Notes: generated from the sequence alone by a model not told the origin. Positions 7,786-15,349 are shown, numbered from the stretch's first letter. The stretch: 16,592 nt of DNA from an uncultured Lachnospiraceae bacterium (GCA_902489925.1 CABUBX010000032.1:1-16592); one strand, 5' to 3'. Numbers and translations are program-made.

Positions 7786-7802
7786 GACTCTCTCTCCTTT
7801 AT

Positions 7803-8933
7803 TTATAATGCTAAATATGATTTCAATAAAATAATCCTTCCGCCGCCGTATTCACAGCGTCCGGCAAAAACCTCCGGTGTGCGGCCGTCCCTGTAATGGA
7901 TTGCCACACATTCACGGAACTCTGTATCCTCTTTCACTTGAACCTCTTTATAAAATGTAGTCACATACGCTTCATCGGTACAGATACCCGTAAAATCACC
8001 ATAGTCTTCACTAATATTTAATGATAACATAGAATCCATCATACACGCAAGGTGTTTTCTGCCATTTTCATCAATCCTGCCGTCTATATAATAAATATGG
8101 CCGTCTGACGGATGATAAAAATATTCCCCGCCTGCCTCGTAAGCATAAGCACATTTTGGGCTGCAGTTGCCATCCGCCCCGAAAAACATGATTTTTTCTG
8201 TGCCCTCACCGCGGACACGTCCGTAAAAGCCGAGCGCGCCATCTTCAACAAAGGCAACCTTTTCATCCTGCCCTGCCTTAAACACTGTTTCAAACGGCAT
8301 TGACTTCTGGGATTTAACCGCATCAATCCATGCGCCCGTATTCACGGCAAGCACCTCATTACTTTGCGGTATAAACATCGTCCGGCTGCCGTCAGTGATT
8401 GAATAGGTTTTTACAGTTTCCAAAAGATTGTGAAAACGACAATCCATGACCGGATATTTTTTACCGGTTTTAATATCATAGATATAGCACAATTCCATAT
8501 ATCTGCTGCCATCTGACATTCCCCAGTCACGAAGATAGGACTCATTTGCCTCCGCTTCGTCAGTCACAAGCAAATGATTTTCATCTAAAATATAAAGACT
8601 GAGCACTTCGCCTTCGGCGTTAAGCAAAATATCCTCTTTAATTTCCCATGAATTTTTATCAATCCTTCTTAATCGTACTCTGTAATCATCAAGTACATTA
8701 ACTGCATAAAAAAATGCAGGATTCTGACCATATGTCTGAAAAGCCTCGTAAAGTCTTGTATAATCCAAGGACAGCAGCGATGTTATCTTTTTGTCTTCAA
8801 ACGTATACCGCTCAATCACACATCTGTTTTTTGTGTCATCTTTTCTGTCAATCGCGTAAACCATACAGTCTTCTTTGATTTCTAAAACCTCAATTTCTCT
8901 GTCAAACACATGAATTAAATTTTCAACTTTCAT
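7803..8933 (-). CDS. Unrecognised 376-residue protein, predicted beta-rich
   Basis: I do not recognise this family. The protein has no visible signal peptide or membrane segment, so it is likely cytoplasmic. It is rich in short alternating hydrophobic stretches separated by charged turns containing Asp, Gly and Asn (for example VYAIDRKDD, YHPSDGHIYYIDGRID, FTGICTDEAYVTTFY), which suggests a beta-propeller-like fold; this is an impression, not a motif match. Cysteines are scattered without a clear metal motif. The start at 8933 is chosen because AAGGAG lies nine bases upstream and overlaps the stop of the 80-residue gene; the longer frame to 9017 would run through that gene. It lies 17 bases before mrp and reads in the same run as the hydroxylase subunits, so it could belong to that transcript. 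The function is unknown. Confidence 0.75.
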   Translation of the reverse strand: MKVENLIHVFDREIEVLEIKEDCMVYAIDRKDDTKNRCVIERYTFEDKKITSLLSLDYTRLYEAFQTYGQNPAFFYAVNVLDDYRVRLRRIDKNSWEIKEDILLNAEGEVLSLYILDENHLLVTDEAEANESYLRDWGMSDGSRYMELCYIYDIKTGKKYPVMDCRFHNLLETVKTYSITDGSRTMFIPQSNEVLAVNTGAWIDAVKSQKSMPFETVFKAGQDEKVAFVEDGALGFYGRVRGEGTEKIMFFGADGNCSPKCAYAYEAGGEYFYHPSDGHIYYIDGRIDENGRKHLACMMDSMLSLNISEDYGDFTGICTDEAYVTTFYKEVQVKEDTEFRECVAIHYRDGRTPEVFAGRCEYGGGRIILLKSYLAL

Positions 8934-8942
8934 CCCCTGTAA

Positions 8943-8948
8943 CTCCTT
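8943..8948 (-). promoter_or_regulatory. Ribosome binding site that fixes the start of the 376-residue unknown
   Basis: AAGGAG, nine bases before the ATG at 8933, partly overlaps the TAA stop of the 80-residue gene. It points to coupled translation of the two unknown proteins and against a longer N-terminus beginning at 9017. Confidence 0.6.
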
Positions 8949-9189
8949 AATCCTCAAATTCACACCAGACTGTCCAAAGTGCACCCTCATCAATAATTTC
9001 AACAACAGTGCCCTCATTTGTCTTTAGCCTGTCTTTTGCCGGAATATTTCCCGACATGGCAAGTGCCGGATTAATCGTATAATAATAGACACGGCCCGCC
9101 AGCGTCTGCAGCATCGATTCATCAACCGTAACCTTATCTCCAACCTTAACAAGATTCGGTCTTTCCATTCTAAAATCAATTTTTTGCAA
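8947..9189 (-). CDS. Unrecognised small protein, 80 residues, TTG start
   Basis: The family is not recognised. The sequence is compact and mostly polar: a short head, then VKVGDKVTVDE (about residues 14-24), a middle RVYYYTINPALAMSG, and EGTVVEIIDEGALWTVWCEFED at the end, of which the GTVVEIIDEG part looks like strands of a small SH3-like barrel. That fold is inferred from pattern only. No membrane segment or signal is seen. The TTG at 9189 is chosen because a near-perfect ribosome site, TAAGGAGGTG, lies five bases upstream; an ATG seven codons further in has no comparable site. The next gene's ribosome site overlaps this stop, so the two unknowns are coupled. It is the first gene of the run leading to mrp and the hydroxylase, right behind a strong hairpin. 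Confidence 0.7.
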   Translation of the reverse strand: MQKIDFRMERPNLVKVGDKVTVDESMLQTLAGRVYYYTINPALAMSGNIPAKDRLKTNEGTVVEIIDEGALWTVWCEFED

Positions 9190-9194
9190 ATCCG

Positions 9195-9204
9195 CACCTC
9201 CTTA
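9195..9204 (-). promoter_or_regulatory. Near-perfect ribosome binding site supporting a TTG start
   Basis: TAAGGAGGTG, complementary to almost the whole anti-Shine-Dalgarno sequence, lies five bases before TTG 9189. It starts only five bases after the T-run of the terminator hairpin. Confidence 0.75.
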
Positions 9205-9209
9205 CACAC

Positions 9210-9238
9210 AAAAACCCCTGAAACAAGTCAGGGGTTTT
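9210..9238 (-). terminator. Strong Rho-independent terminator after the NUDIX gene
   Basis: On the minus strand AAAACCCCTGA pairs perfectly with TCAGGGGTTTT (11 pairs, four of them consecutive G-C) around a six-base loop, followed by five T (9210-9214, partly in the stem). It lies 11 bases after the NUDIX stop. It also ends only five bases before the ribosome site of the 80-residue gene, leaving no room for an ordinary promoter between them. Confidence 0.85.
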
Positions 9239-9249
9239 ATACTTTGGGT

Positions 9250-9702
9250 CTAAAAATACTTTTTGTTCCCCCAAAGGTTACTCCTCTTGAGTTCAAGATA
9301 TTCGTCATAGGCTTTCTCAAGAATCTGCTTTTCATTGGAAAACTTCAGCAGATGATAGGCTTCATGAAACTTATAATATCCCGAATCAAGAAAATATTCT
9401 TCACGTTGTGGTTTGCTGTAATAGCTATCTGAAATCATCAAGTACCAGTGGACATCCTTCACGATTGTGTCACTGGCTGTGTTAAAGGTATATTGACTTT
9501 TACCCACATATTTAATAATTGATGCGCTGACACCTGTTTCCTCTTTTACTTCCCGGATAGCTGTCTCATTAAATGCCTCGCCAGCCTCAACAGTTCCCTT
9601 TGGCAAAACCCATCCCTCATACTTATTCTTATAGTTTTTGTAAAGAAGAAGAATCTTGCCTCTGAAAATAACCACACCGCCACAGCTCGTTGCTTCAATC
9701 AT
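9250..9702 (-). CDS. NUDIX hydrolase
   Basis: A 150-residue protein with a complete Nudix box: G36-x5-E42-x7-R50-E51-V52-x-E54-E55-x-G57-V58, matching GX5EX7REUXEEXGU. The family hydrolyses nucleoside diphosphates linked to other groups, using the box Glu residues to hold Mg2+ or Mn2+. The substrate cannot be read from the sequence; the WVLPKG entry to the box recalls diadenosine polyphosphate or sugar-nucleotide members, but that is weak. The C-terminal 40 residues are polar and helical-looking. ATG at 9702 follows AGGAGG seven bases upstream. It has its own candidate promoter with an overlapping palindrome and ends at a strong terminator, so it is probably a single-gene unit between the division genes and the hydroxylase genes. 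Confidence 0.92.
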   Translation of the reverse strand: MIEATSCGGVVIFRGKILLLYKNYKNKYEGWVLPKGTVEAGEAFNETAIREVKEETGVSASIIKYVGKSQYTFNTASDTIVKDVHWYLMISDSYYSKPQREEYFLDSGYYKFHEAYHLLKFSNEKQILEKAYDEYLELKRSNLWGNKKYF

Positions 9703-9736
9703 TGCAATGCCTCCTGTACATTTGGTGTGTAAATAT

Positions 9737-9750
9737 GGTATAAGTATACC
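9737..9750. repeat. 14-base palindrome overlapping the NUDIX -10 element
   Basis: GGTATA and TATACC are perfect six-base arms around a two-base centre. The palindrome covers the whole -10 box, a position typical of repressor operators. No regulator can be named. Confidence 0.45.
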
Positions 9751-9771
9751 TCTTTTTATGTGCTAATACAA
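9743..9771 (-). promoter_or_regulatory. Promoter of the NUDIX gene
   Basis: On the minus strand TTGTAT (-35, 9766-9771), a 17-base spacer and TATACT (-10, 9743-9748) form a good sigma-A-type promoter. It lies in the 93-base gap after the PBP stop and about 40 bases before the NUDIX ATG. Confidence 0.6.
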
Positions 9772-9795
9772 TACCTGCCGTTAATTATTCGATAA

Positions 9796-11559
9796 TTATT
9801 TCACGTATCGGGCAAAAAGCTGACGTGCAATCGGCACCGCAACCGTCGAGCTGCTTTCACTGGAATTTTCAATCAATACACAGACAGCAATCTGAGGTTT
9901 CTCTGCCGGTGCATAACCGATAAACCATGCATTGTTTCCCGCATTGGCAGTCTCTGCCGTTCCTGTCTTTCCTGCAATACTGTAGCCCATCCCCGAAAGT
10001 GATGATGCCGTTCCCTGTGTCACGACCGCCTGCATAAGCTCTCCAAGCTTTGCGGCTTCAGCCGTTGTCATAAGCTCTCCCGCACTTTTCGGATTATGCA
10101 TGGATACAGCGCCGCCATCAGCATTTTCAACTTCATCCACTAGATAAGGCTCCATCAGCACACCGCCATTGGCAATGGCGCTTGTAATCATCGCCATATG
10201 CATCGGCGTCACTGTTGTCTTGCCCTGACCGATAGCTGTCGCACCGGTTTCCCATTCCGTTGCATTAGAATCAAGCTTGAAGCTACTTTTTCCTGTCGGA
10301 AAATCTGTCGGTAAGCTTTTATTAAAAAGCAGGTTTTCAGAAAGCTGTGTCCACTTGCTTTTATCCAACATAAGCCCCATGTTGGCAAAAGATGCATTAC
10401 ACGAATTTGCAAAAGAGGATGTAAAGCCCTCCATGCCATGGTAAGTATTCGCATAGCAGGATAAATTTGCCTCACCTGCCCCGGCGTTGAGCTTGATGCC
10501 GCCGTAACACTGGAAAGTGTAATTTTCATAATCCGGATGTTCTCTCATGTACTCAAGGGCAGTCACAACCTTAAAGATTGAACCCGGCGCAAACTGACCG
10601 TTTGTTGCCTGATTCAAAAGCACTTTGCTGTTTGCGTCATTAATAATAGACTCATAATTTACTTCCAAAGTATTTGGGTCATAATCCGGCTTAGATACCA
10701 TCGCAAGTACCCTGCCTGTTGACGGTTCAAGCGCCACTACAACGCCGTTTTGATTGCCAAGTGCATTGTAGGCCGTCTGCTGCAGCCCGGTATCAAGCGT
10801 TGTAATAATATTATCACCCATATTTTTTTGACCTTTAAGCTCATGATAAGCCTTTTTAAGCGGATTAATATTGGATGAAAGCAAATTGAAATCATTGCTT
10901 GATTCCAAACCGGATTTATTAATTTCATTTGTACCGATAACATGAGCGAAAATATTTTTAAAAGGATAATTTCTTTTTTCATTGCCCTCGCCATCAACAA
11001 GTGTCTCCGCAAGTACAGTGCCGTCAGAGGCTAAAATCTTTCCTCTTATCACCGTATCACTGAGCTTTGCAATACGAAGATTGCTCGGATGATTAATAAA
11101 TTCATCGCCCTTGTAGACATCAAAATAGACAATATAACCAATCATTAAAACAAAAACAGCAACAACCGAATACATCACCTTCATAATCTGACGATTGGTT
11201 TTCTTCTTGTCAAAATCAGACACCGGCACATCTTTCTGATTATAACTTTTATCATCCTCATAGCTGCCGTCATCATAACCGCCATTATCATAACTGTCAT
11301 TATCGTAACCGCCGTTATCGTAACCGCTGTTATCATAGTCGATGCCATCATAATCACCATTATCATAGCCGCCATAGCTGCCATCATCATCGTAAACACC
11401 GTCATCATACGGCATATGGCCGTAGCCGTCACTATAGCTGTCTTTGTCATAAGCATCATAGCTGCTGTCCAGCTCAATATGGAAGTCCTGCGTATTTTGA
11501 TTCTCCCGCTTTTTTATACTCCCCTTTTCATGCTTGATTTCTTCGGGTCTTTTTCTCAA
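9796..11559 (-). CDS. Class B penicillin-binding protein (PbpA-like D,D-transpeptidase) with a repeat-rich cytoplasmic tail
   Basis: A 587-residue membrane-anchored peptidoglycan transpeptidase. From the N-terminus: a basic then acidic cytoplasmic tail (1-125) that includes Asp/Gly/Tyr pentapeptide-like repeats (about 41-100); one membrane segment (about 126-147); a short linker region (150-250) in place of a large dimerisation domain; and the transpeptidase domain with all three active-site motifs: S327-I-F-K330, S386-C-N388 and K531-T-G533. The layout resembles the short PbpA group that works with a SEDS glycosyltransferase, and the gene directly follows one. It should cross-link peptidoglycan outside the membrane in division or elongation. 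The TTG at 11559 is supported by GGGAGGTG seven bases before it; the next Met lies 48 codons in. The start lies 32 bases inside the SEDS gene, so the two are likely co-translated. The repeat tail is the odd feature; its role is unknown. Confidence 0.9.
   Translation of the reverse strand: MRKRPEEIKHEKGSIKKRENQNTQDFHIELDSSYDAYDKDSYSDGYGHMPYDDGVYDDDGSYGGYDNGDYDGIDYDNSGYDNGGYDNDSYDNGGYDDGSYEDDKSYNQKDVPVSDFDKKKTNRQIMKVMYSVVAVFVLMIGYIVYFDVYKGDEFINHPSNLRIAKLSDTVIRGKILASDGTVLAETLVDGEGNEKRNYPFKNIFAHVIGTNEINKSGLESSNDFNLLSSNINPLKKAYHELKGQKNMGDNIITTLDTGLQQTAYNALGNQNGVVVALEPSTGRVLAMVSKPDYDPNTLEVNYESIINDANSKVLLNQATNGQFAPGSIFKVVTALEYMREHPDYENYTFQCYGGIKLNAGAGEANLSCYANTYHGMEGFTSSFANSCNASFANMGLMLDKSKWTQLSENLLFNKSLPTDFPTGKSSFKLDSNATEWETGATAIGQGKTTVTPMHMAMITSAIANGGVLMEPYLVDEVENADGGAVSMHNPKSAGELMTTAEAAKLGELMQAVVTQGTASSLSGMGYSIAGKTGTAETANAGNNAWFIGYAPAEKPQIAVCVLIENSSESSSTVAVPIARQLFARYVK
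11260..11440 (-). repeat. Degenerate 15-base tandem repeats coding a Tyr/Asp/Gly/Asn-rich tail
   Basis: Within the PBP N-terminus the coding strand repeats units that translate to variants of Gly-Gly-Tyr-Asp-Asn, for example DNSGY, DNGGY, DNDSY, DNGGY and DDGSY in succession (about residues 76-100), with looser copies back to residue 41. The repeats are in frame with a period of five codons. Such tracts can change length by slippage or recombination without breaking the frame. Confidence 0.75.
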
Positions 11560-12880
11560 TGCCGTACACCTCCCTCTGTTTCAGAAGATATAATCCCTGA
11601 ATAACTGCAAATACAAGGATTGTTGCAAGAATCGAGCTGCCGCCGTAGCTAATTAACGGAAGTGTGACACCTGTGTGCGGAATAAACTTTACAACACCGC
11701 CGACACAAAGAATAATCTGTACACCGTATGCAACGGAAAGCCCTATAGAAAGCAGCTTATAAAAATTATCTGTGATTCTTAAAGATATATTAATAAACAT
11801 AATAAAACAGCTTATATAAATAAGCAGCAGACAGACGCCAAATAATGCCCCCATCTCCTCAATAATGGCCGCAAAAATAAAATCGCTGGCACCAACCGGA
11901 ATCTTTTCGGGAATCCCTTTATAAAGTCCAAGTCCAAACCATCCGCCGGTTCCTATGGCAAAGAGGGCCTGAGATATCTGATAAGTACGATTCTGCATAT
12001 CGCCCCACGGATGCAGCCATGCATAAACACGGGTCTGCACATGCGTAAATAGCTTATAGGCAACAACAGCCGCCGCACTAAGGCCGCCAAACCCGAGAAA
12101 AATATACCGAACCTGTCCTGATGCGACATAAAGCATCACAAGGTAGACACAGAAAAAGATAAGCGCCGCCCCCAAATCCTTTGTGCCTACAAGGACAAGC
12201 ACGTAGGCTGCCGCACAAATCGTCACAATAACAATCTTTTTAAAATTCGGCTTCTTATAAAACATAGCCGCGATAAAGAAAACGAAAACGATTTTTGCCA
12301 GCTCTGACGGCTGAAGCCCAATCGGTCCAATCTGAATCCAGCCCGTTGCACCGTATTTTTGCTGACCGATTCCCGGAATAAGCACGGACATAATCATCAT
12401 CATACCCAATATGCCGTAAGCAATTCCAAGCTTTTTTAAAAACGCTGCTTTTTCAACAATTACCGGAATAAAAAGCGAAATGACAATCGCTGCCACCGCA
12501 ATAAAAAACTGTTTTATTGCCGGTGCATCCGGATTATCCAGTCTTGTAAGCATCATAAAGCCAATCATCATAAGAAAACACATATTATTAATCAAAAGTC
12601 TTGATGCACGACGGTAAAAAACACCGTATACAATCAGTGTTCCCGCAAAAAGCACCACCTGTGCCAGATAAAAAACAATAATTTTTATATCCTGCGTATT
12701 CAGATAAATAATAAAATAGCAGATGAAATGAATCATAAACATGAGCACATTCTGCGTTGTATACACTGAACCCCTGTCAAAATCATATTTTTTTCTAAAT
12801 ACAGTAAAACATTTCATCGCATAAAGCGCCATCAATATGATTAGCACATATTTTGCGCCCTGAGTCAGTAAATTTACCAT
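11528..12880 (-). CDS. SEDS-family peptidoglycan glycosyltransferase (FtsW/RodA/SpoVE type)
   Basis: A 450-residue polytopic membrane protein with the marks of the SEDS family: GLQPSELAK (188-196), GTKDLGAALIFF (232-243), RTYQISQALFAIGTGG (298-313), VGASDFIF (329-336) and IPHTGVTLPLISYGG (400-414). D333 in SDFIF lies where the essential Asp of RodA and FtsW is found. It should polymerise lipid II into glycan strands together with the class B PBP encoded next. It is longer than E. coli RodA (370), because of an N-terminal extension with extra membrane helices, as in the RodA/FtsW of several Gram-positive bacteria. Whether it serves division or elongation is not settled; the PBP partner is short and PbpA-like. 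The ATG lies five bases after the U32 stop, with GGGGAG 13 bases upstream, a long spacing, so translation may be coupled to the U32 gene. Confidence 0.9.
   Translation of the reverse strand: MVNLLTQGAKYVLIILMALYAMKCFTVFRKKYDFDRGSVYTTQNVLMFMIHFICYFIIYLNTQDIKIIVFYLAQVVLFAGTLIVYGVFYRRASRLLINNMCFLMMIGFMMLTRLDNPDAPAIKQFFIAVAAIVISLFIPVIVEKAAFLKKLGIAYGILGMMMIMSVLIPGIGQQKYGATGWIQIGPIGLQPSELAKIVFVFFIAAMFYKKPNFKKIVIVTICAAAYVLVLVGTKDLGAALIFFCVYLVMLYVASGQVRYIFLGFGGLSAAAVVAYKLFTHVQTRVYAWLHPWGDMQNRTYQISQALFAIGTGGWFGLGLYKGIPEKIPVGASDFIFAAIIEEMGALFGVCLLLIYISCFIMFINISLRITDNFYKLLSIGLSVAYGVQIILCVGGVVKFIPHTGVTLPLISYGGSSILATILVFAVIQGLYLLKQREVYGIEKKTRRNQA
11567..11574 (-). promoter_or_regulatory. Ribosome binding site for the TTG start of the penicillin-binding protein
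   Basis: GGGAGGTG, seven bases before TTG 11559, lies within the last codons of the upstream SEDS gene. It is the only good site near the beginning of the PBP frame. Confidence 0.65.
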
Positions 12881-12885
12881 ACTTT

Positions 12886-15303
12886 CTACTCTACTCCCCT
12901 TCTAAAATGTCCCTTTGTAAAAGTTTCCAGACAATTCGTCACCGCTTTGCCTTCTACAAATCCTTCGGTCATTACATCAAGCAAGATTTTAACTTCTGCC
13001 GCACTCTCTGTTGTCAGTGCAAGTCTTGCCCACGAAAATCCAAGACGGCTTACCGTCAAAAGCTCGTCAGCAAGCATCAAAGGCTTACTGTTATAAATGA
13101 CTGAATAGCAGTATTTGCAAAAAGGCTTTACTCTAAAGCGTTCGCCGATTCTGTCTTTGAGATAAATCTCCCCGATATTTTCCGCATTTTTATTTCCTTT
13201 CAAGCAATTCCCCGTGGTTTTCATCGGACATTGGGCAGATACCATCAGCGGCATGTAGCCGTATACAACAGCCTCATCACCTGTACAGCCTCTGCGCTCT
13301 AATTCATATGCATTAAGCTCAAGCGGTGCTGTGACACGCGCAATGCCGCTATTATAAATTAAATTTCTTGCTTCGCTGTTAAAGGTATAGACCGAAGCAT
13401 CGGATATTACAGGAATCGTCTCATCCAGCAATCTTACCGCAAACAATGCTTCCATATTTCTTATGAGGAAACCATCGACTCCGGCTTCAAGCGCCGCTGC
13501 CACCGCGGGTGTTCGAAGCTGCCTTACATCTTCTCTGAAAATATGCGGCAGCGCGATGTAAAGCTGCTTGCCTGCATGATGGACAGAAGCCGTCAGAGCC
13601 TTCTTATCCTCGATTTTATCAAAATGAGAAATCTCCATATAGATAAGACTTACGCCATCATGAGAAACAACTGCCTCCAACTGCTTCCTGCTGCCCAAAA
13701 GAACAGAAAGACGACGTTCTTTTTTTACAGCCTCAGTATCCGGCAATTTATCTTCCTTCGGCGGCCGCACATTGGCGGTACGTGCATAGTGGGCGCGCCT
13801 TGCCTCATCCAGCGCACTCAAGGCGTCCCGACGTAGCTGATTCAGCCCTTTAACACTCACGTAAACACCGTCCTCCAAACAAATCTCCAGTTTTTCAAAT
13901 GTATACGGTGTATTTCCTGTTTTTTCCATACGCGCCTTAACATCCGCCATAAGAAGCGGTTTATTCGCAGCTTTTAAGGCAGTCTCGCCACAGACTGAAA
14001 CACTTATACCACGATGTTCAACCGTCATTTTAACAGGCAAATCTTTAGAAATTGTTAAGGTTCCATAAATCTTTTCTTTGTTTTCCGAAAAAACATAAGT
14101 CTCTGAAACAGAATCAATCAGTTTTTGGTTTCTTGTCCTGTACAAAACATCTCCCGGACTCATTCCCTGAAAACGTCCCCGAACAAAAAGCTGCTTTCCT
14201 GTATCAGCGCCTTCCTTTAAAGTAAATTCCTGTCTCTTTTTATCTCGTCCGCTCTGAATCGGCATTTCAAGTACATCCTGCGGATGAAGCATCTTAAGTG
14301 CCTTGATACGCATCCCGTCTTTTCCCAGCGACACAACCTTCGCTGCCTGTGTCCCCGCATGATTCGGACGCGTCAGAGACATCATATTACGTCCATTATG
14401 CTGTTTATAATAACCGTCAGTAAAACCGCCCCGGTTATATAAATCCATCAAATCATGAATATCTTCCTCATTTACCACAAAACCTTCCCGGCCTTTTTCT
14501 TCATATAAATCAACATATTTTCTATAAAGAGCGGAAACAAGTGCTGCATATTCAGGTTTCTTCATTCTGCCTTCAATTTTCAGCGAATCAATGCCTGCAT
14601 CAACCAAATCAGGAATAAGTCTCAGCGCCGCTATATCCTTAGGACTCAGCAAATAATTTTCGCCCGCCTTGTTAAGGCGTCCCTGCTCTGATACCAGTTC
14701 ATAAGGAAGACGGCACGGCTGCGCACACCGTCCTCTATTGCCGCTTCGTCCGCCAATCATACTGCTTAAAAGGCACTGACCCGAATAACAATAGCAAAGC
14801 GCCCCGTGAACAAATGTTTCAATCTCTAACCGGCTCTTTTCCTTCATCTTCCTTATTTCTTCCAATGACAACTCTCTTGCCGGGACAACTCTCGTCACAC
14901 CAAACTGCTTCAGCCACGCAGCGAAATCACCGTCTGTCACTGTCATCTGCGTACTTGCATGGATATCAATCCCCGGAAAACATTCATGCATAACCTTAAG
15001 TACACCAAAATCCTGTACGATAACCGCATCAAGCCCAGCCTCATAAAGCGGGGTCAGATAAGGCAGCAGCTGCTCTTTAATTTCCTTTTCCTTGAGCAGC
15101 GTATTTACAGTCAGATAAAGCTTTTTTCCGCGCATATGCGCTTCATCAATCGCCCTTATTAAATTTTCTTCATCCAGATTATTCGCATAAGCTCTCGCAC
15201 CAAAGCTTCGCCCCGCAAGGTACACAGCGTCAGCGCCCGCACTAAAGGCTGCCTGCATCGTCTCATACGAACCTGCCGGCGCCAGTATCTCTGTTTTAAC
15301 CAT
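12886..15303 (-). CDS. U32 peptidase-family protein with DUF3656-type region (RlhA/TrhP-like)
   Basis: An 805-residue protein of the U32 family. The N-terminal TIM-barrel-like part begins EILAPAGSYETMQAAFSAG and contains the U32 signature ETFVHGALCYCYSGQCLLS (162-180). Cysteines C170, C177, C193 and C197 (in GRCAQPCR) match the conserved set thought to hold an Fe-S cluster in these proteins. The middle, DUF3656-like part and a C-terminal block with further cysteines (QCPMKTTGNC, then PFCKYC) complete the long form found in Firmicutes. Despite the family name, E. coli relatives (RlhA, TrhP) act in hydroxylation of rRNA or tRNA; RNA modification is the likely role here, but the target is unknown. 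ATG at 15303 follows AGGAG eight bases upstream. It begins downstream of the zapA terminator and is followed at five bases by the SEDS gene. Confidence 0.85.
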   Translation of the reverse strand: MVKTEILAPAGSYETMQAAFSAGADAVYLAGRSFGARAYANNLDEENLIRAIDEAHMRGKKLYLTVNTLLKEKEIKEQLLPYLTPLYEAGLDAVIVQDFGVLKVMHECFPGIDIHASTQMTVTDGDFAAWLKQFGVTRVVPARELSLEEIRKMKEKSRLEIETFVHGALCYCYSGQCLLSSMIGGRSGNRGRCAQPCRLPYELVSEQGRLNKAGENYLLSPKDIAALRLIPDLVDAGIDSLKIEGRMKKPEYAALVSALYRKYVDLYEEKGREGFVVNEEDIHDLMDLYNRGGFTDGYYKQHNGRNMMSLTRPNHAGTQAAKVVSLGKDGMRIKALKMLHPQDVLEMPIQSGRDKKRQEFTLKEGADTGKQLFVRGRFQGMSPGDVLYRTRNQKLIDSVSETYVFSENKEKIYGTLTISKDLPVKMTVEHRGISVSVCGETALKAANKPLLMADVKARMEKTGNTPYTFEKLEICLEDGVYVSVKGLNQLRRDALSALDEARRAHYARTANVRPPKEDKLPDTEAVKKERRLSVLLGSRKQLEAVVSHDGVSLIYMEISHFDKIEDKKALTASVHHAGKQLYIALPHIFREDVRQLRTPAVAAALEAGVDGFLIRNMEALFAVRLLDETIPVISDASVYTFNSEARNLIYNSGIARVTAPLELNAYELERRGCTGDEAVVYGYMPLMVSAQCPMKTTGNCLKGNKNAENIGEIYLKDRIGERFRVKPFCKYCYSVIYNSKPLMLADELLTVSRLGFSWARLALTTESAAEVKILLDVMTEGFVEGKAVTNCLETFTKGHFRRGVE

Positions 15304-15329
15304 ATTTTATTCTCCTGTATTTAACATCA

Positions 15330-15349
15330 ATGTATGGCTTGACATACAT
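15330..15349. repeat. Inverted repeat upstream of the U32 gene
   Basis: ATGTATG and CATACAT are perfect seven-base arms around six bases, directly next to the zapA terminator and about 27 bases before the U32 start. It could be an operator or a leader hairpin. No convincing promoter could be placed in this 87-base gap. Confidence 0.45.

Noticed and set aside
9024..9209. Overlapping minus-strand frame of 61 codons near the 80-residue gene
   Set aside because: Its start lies upstream of the ribosome site that serves the TTG at 9189, and the peptide is a basic, leucine/arginine-rich shadow.
9782..9798. AT-only inverted repeat TAATTAT/ATAATTA at the PBP stop
   Set aside because: Considered as the PBP terminator, but the stem has no G-C pairs, except in the spacer, and no T-run follows; too weak to call.
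11260..11440. CRISPR-like or satellite repeat
   Set aside because: The units are coding, degenerate, in frame and without spacers, so they are a protein repeat.
11181..11477. Second minus-strand frame through the PBP repeat, giving a Met/Ala/Thr-rich peptide
   Set aside because: This composition is a by-product of the DNA repeats read in another frame; no start signal supports it.
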